From Hymenoscyphus infarciens (lineage: Eukaryota; Ascomycota; Leotiomycetes; Helotiales; Helotiaceae), in NCBI GenBank assembly GCA_001414345.1, contig LLCB01000047.1, positions 124,001 through 188,000 on the forward strand: 64,000 nt of DNA, given 5' to 3'. The position numbers and the translations under genes were made by a program. Positions 45,753 to 56,400 of the stretch are shown piece by piece (the stretch's first letter is position 1; the number at the start of each line of letters is the position of its first letter). The notes under the pieces were generated by a model. It worked only from the letters and a program-made list of their open reading frames with translations. It ran no database searches and was not told the DNA's origin.

Positions 45753-46998
45753 ATGGCTCTGCGTCTTGGGACCACTCTTCTTGGGAGCAAATACTCATTT
45801 CGTCTGGTTGAAAAACTTGGCGATAAGACTGTCTTCAGCCCTGTGTTCAAGGCCGAAGTTTTGCCTGGCGTTCAATCTCCTCCAAAAAATCGATGGTACA
45901 TCTACAACCCAGTTGCATATAGGATTCTGTGCTAATTCTTGTACTAGGGCCGTTGTGAAAAGCGCCGATCTTGAAAATCAGACCCAGGTAGACAGCCTCG
46001 TAATGGAATACGAGTGTTACAAGAAGCCTTCTATCAAATCCTCCAGGAACTTTCGAAAGTTATATGACATTATCAACGACCCTTTAGGTTGGACGGCTCA
46101 AAAGCCATTCTGTCTAGCCTTTGAATGGATGGATACGACTCTGGCGGAGGTTCCGTTCGAGGAACACATGAAAGATCCTGTATTAGTCGCAAATATTGTT
46201 AAGGTATGCTTGGAAGCATTTGCCGAGTTAGAAAAAGAGCATCTTGTTTATTCAGGTATGCCATTTACCCCTAGAGGTTCCACCGCCATTCACTAAGCAG
46301 AGCAGACTTGAAACCTGCGAATATTCTTATATCTAGCGTTGACGGGCTGTCTGAAGTCAAAATCGGAGACTTGGGGCTAGGTACGAACACATCGCCAAAT
46401 TGGGATACGCTAATTTCCTGTAGCTGGACCAGAGGGTGGCAATCCACGCTGGGTTCAGCCCGAAGCATTTCGCGCTCCTGAGGTCTGGACCAGGGTGAGC
46501 TGCTTCCATAAAGCCGATGTATGGTCTATTGCTGCTATGGTTTGTTGCTGGCCCCTCATTGTTATCCAAATTTACTAAGGAAGGAAGATATTACAACGGT
46601 TTGATCCCAACATCCTAGGCAACGCCGACAACATCAACAAGAAGCTTATCCACCCAATGTCATGGTGCCTAGCGAAGATTATACTCCTCTTCGACCCATC
46701 CTGTAGCTCGATTCCACCTCCTTCTGTCGTCGATGAGAGCTTACAGACCTATTTCAAGTTAGCCCAAAACCTTACGACAACACAAGCAGAGGAGGATTCG
46801 GACGAACTACTTTTGCAGATTCCTTCATTTGAGGTGTGGGCTGATCTAGCTATGGACGCCGGCATCCCGAAGGTAGTGCTAGACGTTATACGCCTTTTGG
46901 CCGTTCCTAACCCGGCGAACAGACCTTCAGCTCTGCAAGCTCTTCAATCACCGGAATATAAAGCCCTCCAGAACGCTGCCGCGACGTATGGAACCTAG
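45753..46998 (+). CDS. atypical fungal protein kinase, 351 aa
   Basis: Five exons are inferred: 45753-45895, 45948-46255, 46303-46380, 46424-46539 and 46588-46998, with introns of 43-52 bp and consistent phases. Kinase landmarks: a weak glycine loop LVEKLGDKTVFSPVFKAEVL (no G-x-G), the lysine in WAVVKSADLE, the catalytic segment ADLKPANILI (Asp, Lys and Asn present, HRD replaced), DLG instead of DFG in KIGDLGLAG, and AFRAPEVW for APE. The C-lobe ends VLDVIRLLAVPNPANRPSAL, the usual C-lobe Arg region. The Asp/Lys/Asn set suggests possible activity, while the loop suggests weak or unusual nucleotide binding. It belongs to a group I believe is expanded in some filamentous fungi; substrate unknown. 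The start is only 270 bp from the AT-rich island. Confidence 0.78.
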
Positions 46999-48088
46999 GA
47001 CGTTCTCTTAAGCTCTGGTATCCGATGATGTTCTAACATCTGTGGCTGGTACTGTTCTCTCAAGATATGTTATCTTATGTAGGCTCAACACAATTCTACT
47101 CTTATATTCTTGTATTCTGTTTCTGTGCATCCGCATATGTGTAATTCAACTTCCTCCACTGTCAAACCCTAGCCCTAAGCCTATTCGCCTCTGAGCCGGA
47201 CCATATTCCAGCGTGTACGTGTTGCGGGGTCGAGTCCTGCCTGGGAACTCACCCTCGGCTCAGGCTATAGCAGCGACTGCTCAGGTCCAAAGACGGAAAT
47301 GGAAAATCCTCATGTCGAGATTCCGGTATCGAACTACCTGCTCCATTCCGGTCTGGATTACGAATTTATTATTACTCTTACTATATAACCAATAGCTTGC
47401 AAACTTCAAACGAAGACGTTCTAAGTAACATAGCATAAGATGAATAAAGAAAAGTGGCCTCGATGGGTATAAATACCAAGCATTAACCTTCAAACCTGTT
47501 AAGTCATGTTTTATATTCATGGCTTTTTTCCTGGCTGTCTACTCGAGAGACTAGAGTATACCTCACCTCTATATCCTTCAAAATAAAAACAAAAGATTAA
47601 TAAACTAACCACGGGCATTGTAACACTATCAACTAAGCATGTAAATTCTCACCTTTCAACAGTACCTAAAAATTCAAAACTAGTATCATGGATGAATTCC
47701 GAAAGTTCGGGTCTTAAAGTAATCATCATACAATATCGAGGATTAGAGTGAAACTTAAGGAGCCCTCTTCATCGTCAGGTACTAGTGAAAGAGAAAAAAA
47801 AGTATAGACTCTCAGTGCGATCAAGACTCTTATTTTCTCTTGTTTCTAGCTATGAGAATAGCTCTATAAGCAGTTCTTAGGGATAATGCTTAAGCTAATT
47901 TGAAGCCACGGTAAACCCTCGAAGTGAATTTCCTCTATCTCCTTCACTCTAAAGTGAGTCTGAGACTCATAGCAGACTCACTAGGAAAGTTTTAACACTA
48001 TCTGAGAAACCCCTAACCATTTCCCCCTCAAATGAGTCTTCTTTCCATTCAACCGAGATTCTAAGTTGGGAGCGGAAGGTTGCTGTTC
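46999..48088. other. intergenic, no supported gene
   Basis: 1.1 kb between the convergent kinase and acyltransferase genes. Nothing recognised. A GGGGTCGAGTCCTGC word near 47225 is only superficially tRNA-like. Confidence 0.45.
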
Positions 48089-49845
48089 TTAGGATGCTGT
48101 TTTCGAAGTCTCCATCAGTATTACGTTAATATGAGAGAGGAAAGCCATAAAGGCAAGAGAAACGAGAAAGATTGTCAGAGATCTCTGTGAAGTTAAAGGA
48201 GAGAAAGAAAAGGACACAAACACTTCACCCCCAGCATTAGCACCAAAATGCACATCCTCAACCCTCAAAACCGCCCCTTTCTCTTCTTCCCCCCCTTTCT
48301 CTCGACCCATATTTTTAGGATAAGACCTCGAAATATACCCCTCCGTAATCCCATCCGACAAGAAAAGCTACGCAACATCAGCGCTTCACTCTCACCTAAA
48401 CTAGAAAGGAGAAAGAAGAAAAAACAAACAGGCACAGCACCCCCTTCTTTCTTCTCCTCCCCCGTCTTCATCTCTGCCTGTCTCCTCATCCTCAAAACCC
48501 GTCCTATTTCTTCTCCTGTTTTGACCATACTTCCCATCACTAAGCCTTTCTCACCTTCCTTATTGAGGAGAAGATATTGGGCCATCGCCATTTCTAGTGC
48601 TTTTATCATGACTTTTTTCCTCTTTTCTTTGTTGGCATGCGGGTCTGGGAGGAGGGTTTCGAGATTGAGGGTTTCGAGCTTGGAGAAGGAGATTGGGTGG
48701 AAGGATTGGCAGAGGGGTATGTATGGTTTCTCTGAAGGAGAGAGGTATCGACGACCGTTTAACCAGCAGGAGGAGTTGAATGTTGAGAAGTCTTGCGAAA
48801 ATGGGTTAAAAGAAGGCGAGAGGAGGGTGAGAGCCATTGCTGCGTGAGTTGCGTGTGTGATATTTGCGCTTTTGTTGATGGTTTTGATGGACGCGAGGAG
48901 CGCGTTCGTTTCTTGGGTGGAGAGAGTGAGAAAGTGTGTTCTTTGTGTTGAGGTTTTGGGGGTTGTTGAGGGAACGGAAATGGCTTCGTTGGTTGGAAGT
49001 GAGGGGTTGATTTTTGCAGACTATGAGGTTAGGTATTTTCTTCTGGGCAGCAAACTCTAGGACAGGAATCGGGAAATGAGACGTAGATGTATTAGACCAC
49101 AAAAATGGGAAGGGGAAATAGATACAGTTTTATGATAAAGATAGTCTCTCTTCCTCTCTACAACCTCTCCCAATTCTTTGCCCTCGAGTTTCTGTTTCCC
49201 ATCTAACATCTCGATCCAAGGCGTCGTCAGATTCTTATAACTATCCTCCCATGTTGGCCCACGCGACACCAATTGACTATCATCAATACACCGCGAAAAC
49301 AGCTCCAGGAATCTCCCAAGCAAAATCCTCGTCCCGATACCATCAGTAATTTGATGATCGATATTGAGAATGATATGGATATTATGAATCAAACCTTGCT
49401 CCTGGCCACCAGCCCCCTGGGTTGGGAAATTCAATAAAATACTCGCTTGCTCATTGCTTTCTTTTCTCAAAGAGATGGCTTCACGTAGAGATATAAACTC
49501 ATACGCCCCCCTTCTCTCATAAAAAAACAACGTTCTACCAAACCACCCCCTAACCCCATCCTCATCAACCACCTGATACTCCAAAAACACCTCCCCGTCC
49601 TGGAGAACAGCACGTACGCCCAACTCCGGGACTTCAAGCCTCAACAGCTTCCACGCTCTCTCGGCAGCTTGTTTCAACTCACTCCTCGCTCTCGGAATAG
49701 CCAGGCCAAGATCTACAGTAACAAAAATTTCATGAAGCTCCTTAGGCTTTGTAAACCAAAGAGCCTCGGTAGAGAGGGCAGGGCGTTGGTAGATACCAGG
49801 GCGGGGTGAGGTCCAGTTGTAGGACGAGGGGTTGAGTGCGGTCAT
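48089..49845 (-). CDS. Tri3-like acyltransferase (condensation/BAHD-like fold)
   Basis: Three exons, 49126-49845, 48430-49020 and 48089-48367, give 529 aa. Introns are 105 and 62 bp and all junctions are in phase. The first exon has MTALNPSSYNWTSPRPGIYQ and the active-site region IILNIDHQITDGIGTRILL, equivalent to H-H-x3-D-G with Asp at the first His. The second exon carries RTHFLTLSTQETNALLASIK, ITHATHAAMALTLL and EGEKGLVMGSM; the third exon carries LFLSDGITEGYISRSYPKN and VHFGANAGGEVFVSF. This order matches fungal O-acyltransferases related to trichothecene 15-O-acetyltransferase Tri3. They acylate hydroxyl groups of secondary metabolites with acyl-CoA. No terpene cyclase, P450 or polyketide synthase lies in the window, so it is not in an evident cluster and the substrate is unknown. 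Confidence 0.87.
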
Positions 49846-52800
49846 TGAGGGGATTTGGGGAATGGTTGGATGAGAGGAAACGGTACTGTTACCGGACTAC
49901 ATGTAGAAAACTACCAGTTTATATCTGATATACACTACGCATAATGACAGCGGAAGAGGCCCAGGGCGGGAGGCAGTGATATCTTAGAAATGATGTACAA
50001 GTACGAAGGACGAAAGGCTTACATTTTTGGGAGAGTTGGGGATTTTGACAGAAGTGGGATGGAGCTGGTCTGCGGTGAAGAGTCTTGAGATGGCAATAAT
50101 AGAAATACGTTCTGCAAGCCTCATGAGTCGCGAAATGAAAACAGTTGAAGAGAATTACATCAACGATATAAACGCTCTAACCAAGTTAAGGCACACTTGA
50201 GTCTTGGTCTTGGTATCTCGCGGAAGGATGCCCGGAACGCGTGGAAAAGCCCACTCACGGCGGACCAAGCAACTCGGTGTCTAAAAAGAGATGTTTCCTT
50301 TTGGATTTGTGATCGACGCAGAGGAACAACGCCCGGAAGGGACCGTGCGAAGTATATCTGCATGCACGCTCGGATCTTGCCCTGCATCTTGTCCTCTGGT
50401 ATTTGCACCTGTCTGTCACTTGACGTTGGATTTATCCGCAGCGAAAAACTGATGCTAAGTTGAAAAGATGGGTTTGGTTGACAGACCGTTGTATAAAACT
50501 TTATTTGGGCATTGATTTGTAGATTCGGTATGCATGTACTACTGTACGATTGAAGGGAGACCCTTCCGGGTGGGCAAAAGCCGGTTAGTCGACTCCAGAC
50601 ATGAGACAACCCGTGGTGAAGGATTGGTGTGTGACCCAAAACCAAGTTGCGAGATGTCCGAATAAGGTGGAGTGATGGGCTCGAAGGAAAGTTAGAACTT
50701 TGGAGACGAGAATTCCGACAACCATTAACCGACGACTTCCTATTTGCGGGGTCGTCGTTCGTTCAGACCCACCACCCGTAAACAGATACTTAGGGGAATT
50801 CCTGTCGAAATCATTAACTTGCAGAAGAAAAAAAAAGAGCTTAGGAAACTTCGGATCACACCCCTGAAGCAGTTGAAGATGAGTTTTGACTGCCGCCCCA
50901 CCTTGATCCTCCGCGGTCAGATACTTCATGTGATCACAACGCGATTTGACTGCTTGGTAGCGAGCAAGAGCTGCAAGCAAGTCCATGCTGACTGCTTTGA
51001 TACGGGTTGGGCTGAGGTTACCGCGTGGGCCGGCCAAGAAGAAGGACGAAAATGAAGATGAGCGGAATTGGTTAATCTGTTTTTTCCCTTCCAACTTCGT
51101 TCAGGGTAGTATTTGACATGCGGCCTGAATGCACTTCGGAGAGTTGATATGCACTTGATATCGTGACATCCTGAGCACGTGGACGGGGAAGGAAACTTGC
51201 AGCATCGGTCGGAACAAAAGAAAGGGCGAGCAACTCCCGAAATGCAGATTGGTGATTCAGCTGAATTCGATTTAGCTTGCAAAGTTCCAAATTTCGGCGC
51301 GAAAAAGAAATTATGAAATGATGGCGAAAGATCTGCGCCACAGGCTGAAACTCGAGACATTCTTTCGACATAATTTTCCAAAGCCAGAGTGGCGGGAAAG
51401 GAGTGTTTGGTTAGCCACGCGCCGGTGAAGCCCTGAAAGGAAATGATGTTCTGGTCCGAAGTCCGTACGTCTGCAGCCAACTAGTACCGCGGGATGACGA
51501 GTTGGAGGCGCTTGAAGTCTTGATGTTTGTTGATTTCGGACCGTTGAGTCTGTGACAACAAATATACTCTGAGAAAAGAAAGGATGAGGGATGACTCCTG
51601 AAAGGCCTTTGACGTGTCACTTCGACCATGTCGTCTCGAAGAATAGGTGGGAGACACTGACTCGCTGTGAAGGTTGAGCCTGACTGAATTGTCGACTTGT
51701 CAATTCCTTCAAGAAGTATAACAATAAAAAAAAAACGCTTGAAGTCTCAGCTAAGAATATATATCCGTAGCTGGAATTGGTGATTTCTCTTTTTAAGCTT
51801 TGAGTCTAGGAAGCTGGATTTTCTCCGCCGGAAAGGCAAAAGTAAGGTTTGGGAAAAGGGGGTCGCTAAAGCACACACACCAGCAAAGGGCTTTTTAGCA
51901 CGTCCTCAACGCCGGCGGCAGAAGAGATAAGAGATGAAGTTGTCCATGGATGATGCTCGATTTTCATCAACATGAGCCGTTAAAGATAGTTCGATCCTCT
52001 GGGTGACCTCTTGACGGAGATGCGGGGAAGAAGGAGAGGGGTTTGATGTCCCTATCGATATTGAGGCCGAGGGAGATCCGTTTCACTTACAGTCTATCTC
52101 CGTAATTGTGTGGTGGTGGCAAGGCAGCCACTCAGCCACCGCCGTTGGTGCATTAGTTTGTAGAACACATGGTGCTGCAAGTACCTGCTTTGTCAAGCAG
52201 CTATTCCAGATGAGTAGCAATTGCATGAGGTTGCTGCAAATGACACGGCACCATGGTGAAGGAAGTCATCGGTATATGAACTGGTCAAATGTGTTAAGGT
52301 CTTGAAAGCCAGGATGCTGATAGAAATGATTCGATGAAGCTGAATTTAGATACTTTTGCCCCGGAGACTGCCAGGTGCCTCGGACTCAAACAGACCAAAC
52401 AGACCCCATCGAGATGCAGGAAGCCCGCTGGTTGGAGCGAGTGAGCCTGGTTCTTTTGGTTCTTTTGTTCTTCGTCTGAAGCGAGGCCTCGCCTCTCAGC
52501 CAAATCTCAGCAGCCAAATCTTCTCCTTCTCCGCTTGGACCTGCGCAGCGCAGACAACCCTGCGACTTCTTAATTACTAATAATTGGGCAACAGAAGGAA
52601 TTGTCATTGATGCCGTAAACAGACGGACGTCCCTAGTCTGGACCGTTTCTCACGCTGCAGCGCAGCATGCGGTGTCTAGCAACCTGGAAGTCGTGAGAAA
52701 GTGCTTTTTGAGGAAGGAGAGTCGCTCCTTGTCCAAAATCCATCTCATTCTCATAGACGAGCTGGCCGATTATCTTCTAATAAAGGATCAACACACATCA

Positions 52801-53485
52801 ACAAATTTGAAGGCCCAAAATCACACTCAGGGGTACGGGGTACCCACCCTTCCAGGTTCGCGCGGCTTCAAAAAGTGGATCTCACCTGGTGTGCCTGTGT
52901 GCCTGTGTGCCTGTGTGCCTGGGTGCCTGGGTGCCTGGGGCTTCTGGGCCACTCACAGCAAATCAGCAATCGGTTGCCCAGGCCAATATTCTCCGTGCCC
53001 ATCTAAGCTTCCACTTTGTCTCCTTTTTCCTGGGAGACTCCCGTCGACTCCTGACTCCTATACTTCACTCCTTTTGTGAAAACAAAAACAAAAACACCAC
53101 GCCCCCTTCCTCCCTCTCACCCACGAAGCTGCTTCACCTTTGCCCCCAAGCAAGCAGGTGTAGGAGGAACGGAGCCATTACACCACCACCTCTCACTATT
53201 AGTACCCACGGCACCATACGGCAAAGCACTGTTCGCGCTCCCGTCAACACGCCATTACAACAACTCAACCCCCGACGACCCCCGACGCGTAAGACACCAA
53301 ATTAATAAAACACATATCCTCATACCATTCTCCTCGACCCCCGTGGAATCGAGCACGAATGACCACGGTCGAGTAACTTCTACTCACCTGCTACTACCAG
53401 CATCCGTGCCGCAAAATCGAAACAATTACACCGAATACCCTCTCCGTCCAACACATTTTGTCGCAACGACGGTTACGACAGAGCG
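49846..53485. other. 3.6-kb intergenic region, no supported gene
   Basis: Holds the acyltransferase promoter and the long kinesin leader. Several opposing frames of 100-185 codons (for example 50926-51480 minus) have no motif and no consistent splice model. An 8-bp tandem array lies at 52889-52936. From about 53080 the plus strand is C-rich with few ATGs, resembling a 5' untranslated leader. Confidence 0.5.
52889..52936. repeat. 8-bp tandem repeat, six copies
   Basis: Four copies of GTGTGCCT followed by two of GGGTGCCT and a GGGG end, about 550 bp upstream of the kinesin start. Confidence 0.9.
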
Positions 53486-56400
53486 ATGGCCAGCTCTCCG
53501 CCAGAATCGCCTGCGGGCATTCCTACACGGCCGTTGAGCGCAATGATGCGCCCCCCACCAAGAACAAATAGTCGCATGAGCATGACAAGTAAAGCTGGAG
53601 GAAGTCGAGCATCCGACGAGGATGGGAGAACGTCTGTCAAAGTTGGTAGGTTCAGCCCCGATCTATGACATCTAGACCACAGACCTCTAACGATGGAATC
53701 CTAGTTGTTCGTGTACGACCACCACTCAAGTCAACAGATCCTGGATTTGACCTCATCCCGCAAAGATTCCAGCGATCCATGGTCCAGGTAACCTCACCCA
53801 CAAGTTTGTCAATCGATTCACCACAAGGACGGAAGCTATTTGTGTTCGATCGTGTTTTTGGCGAGGATGTCGACCAAGAGGGAATCTGGGATTATTTGGT
53901 AGAGAGCACAAATTCATTTGTACAAGGTTACAATGTGTCGATGCTGGCATATGGCCAGTCTGGCGCCGGAAAATCGTATACGATGGGAACCTCTGGTCCC
54001 GGGGAGCAAGCAAATCTGGACGTGATGGGTAAGTGAAATATATGGGACCGCAAATTTCCCAGTCCATTATGATGGAAGGTAGACAGTCCAAGAATAGGAG
54101 GCTAACAGAACTCAGGGGTGATCCCACGTGCGGGCTTGGTGCTCTTCGAAAAGCTGGATGGTGGTCGATCCCCAATTAGTAATCGAAACTCTGGAATACG
54201 AACTCCCATAAGATATTCTATGAACGCTGCCGCGAATGTTCCCAAACCGATAGAAAAGAATTGGACCCTGAAAGCCACCTACGTCGAGATCTACAATGAA
54301 CAATTGCGAGATTTGTTGCTTCCAGAACACACCCCTCTAGGCGAGAGAGGACAAGTTATCATTCGGGAAGATGTAAAGGGTCACATCCTTTTGACGGGGT
54401 TGCACGAGGTTGAGATCAATTCGGTGGAAGATCTGATGAACGCCCTGAATTTTGGATCTACCATTCGACAAACGGACGCCACCGCCATCAACGCCAAGTC
54501 GTCCCGATCACACGCTGTATTCAGCTTAAATCTCGTACAACGGAAGAGCAAATCACCAACATCGGGGACCGAGAAGCGATTTTCCGTACCTTTGGAAGCC
54601 ATCACGGGCGGAGACACCATGGTCACAATCGACAGCAAGCTCCATTTTGTGGATTTGGCCGGCAGTGAAAGATTGAAGAACACGGGTGCCATGGGGGACC
54701 GAGCCAAAGAAGGAATTTCCATTAATGCTGGCCTGGCTAGTCTAGGAAAGGTCATCTCCCAACTTTCATCTCGTCAAGCAGGCTCTCACGTATCCTACCG
54801 AGACTCCAAGCTCACTCGACTACTACAAGATTCTCTTGGTGGCAACGCGATCACGTATATGATTGCTTGTGTTACTCCTGCGGAATTTCATCTGAGCGAA
54901 ACTTTAAATACGGTGCAGTATGCACAACGTGCTCGGGCAATTCAGAGCAAACCGCGCATCCAGCAGGTGTCTGACAATGATGGGGACAAGCAGGCCCTGA
55001 TTGATCGTTTAAAGGCCGAAGTTGCCTTTTTGCGTGAGCAAATCCGAAGCACCGAGCGCTCAGGAGATCGACGCCCAGCCGCCACTAGTGAGAGACCTGA
55101 GCGACAAAATGAACGCGAAATGGAGCTCCAAAACCAGCTTTTAGACACTCAAGAGAACTACACCACTTTAAGTCAGCGGCATGCAAAGCTCATTTCTGAG
55201 ATGGCCAAAGCTCGTGATGGTGAGATTGCCGACAACCAAAATTTCGAGGATACCCTGGGTGACAGCGCAACGGAGCGACTGAAACGATCTAATTCTTTTG
55301 CCGAAGCGGTGGAACAAGTCGTGTTGGAGTACGAAAAAACCATTCAAAGTTTGGAGCAGTCCCTGTCCAGCACCAGGGGTTCGTTATCCAACACAGAAAC
55401 CGTTCTTCTCGAAAAGGAAACCAAGATCGCCTATGTAGAAACCGTCAATGTTCAGTTGCAGGCACGACTACAGAAATTGATCGACCGCGAGGCCAGCACC
55501 GAAAATTATCTCCATGATCTGGAAACAAAATTGGATGGCCATACCTCCGGCGAGGAGAAGAACTCTACCATCATAATGGAACTCCGAAAAGAAATCGCTC
55601 GTGTTCGAGAGAATGAAGCCAGCTGCGAAGATTACATCTCGACTTTGGAGGAGCGACTGGCGGAAGCGGATCAAGATGCAGAGCTGATGCAACGTGAAAT
55701 TGACCGATTGGAGCATGTTGTCGAGCGTCAACGCAGTCTGGGTAAATTGGACAACTTATTGTACGAGCTGGATCACATTCAACAAGATGGCAAAGTCCCC
55801 GAGCCGGATACTAAACTTGTCAACGGCAACAGCAAACGCAAATCCCCTGAACACTCCCGGCAACAGAGTCTCGCCAGTCGACCGAGCCATAAGGATGTTA
55901 TCCTAGAAGAAGATGACATCCATGGTGAGTCGACCGAACGAACCGCTGCTGAAGGTCCGGTAGATAATGGCGAACCCATCGAGTCAACAGAACTCGATCA
56001 AGAAGGCTCCAAAGACAACGGACATCCCCCTCAAAGCCCAGCGCAATCCAAGTTCGTCGAAGACAAACTGGAAAATGTTACTCAGGAATTGTTTGACCTC
56101 AAGGTAGAACACGAATCTGCCGTCGACGAAATCCAAACCCTCCGTGCCAAGTATGACGAGGCTCTTCGTGCCCTAGCAGATCTTCAAGACGAGTTCGATG
56201 AGAAGCGTCACCCAGTTCATAACAACCGCGATTCAATACTATCCTTATCATCCCCACCACAGATGAGACCTAATTCTTTTTTACCCGACGCGAGGGTGGA
56301 CGAGCTAAAGGAAGGAGGACAATTTGCATCCTCGCGATCACTCTCATCGGAATTGTCCTCGGCTGGGGAGTTGCCCAGTACATCGACGGAGATGCCTTAC

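Noticed and set aside
47180..47260. Possible tRNA (T-arm-like GGGGTCGAGTCCTGC)
   Set aside because: I could not build acceptor, D and anticodon stems around it.
48806..49102. 98-codon minus-strand frame inside the acyltransferase gene
   Set aside because: It is the wrong frame of exon 2; the neighbouring frame reads the conserved RTHFLTLSTQETNALLASIK segment.
50160..51480. Overlapping 100-185 codon frames on both strands upstream of the kinesin
   Set aside because: No motif, no consistent splice model, and frames mirror each other, as expected of non-coding DNA with few stops.
53665..53704. Kinesin start at the Met at 53665
   Set aside because: Joining 53645 to 53705 gives SVKVVVRVRPPLK, the normal motor start; the 53665 Met lies inside that intron.
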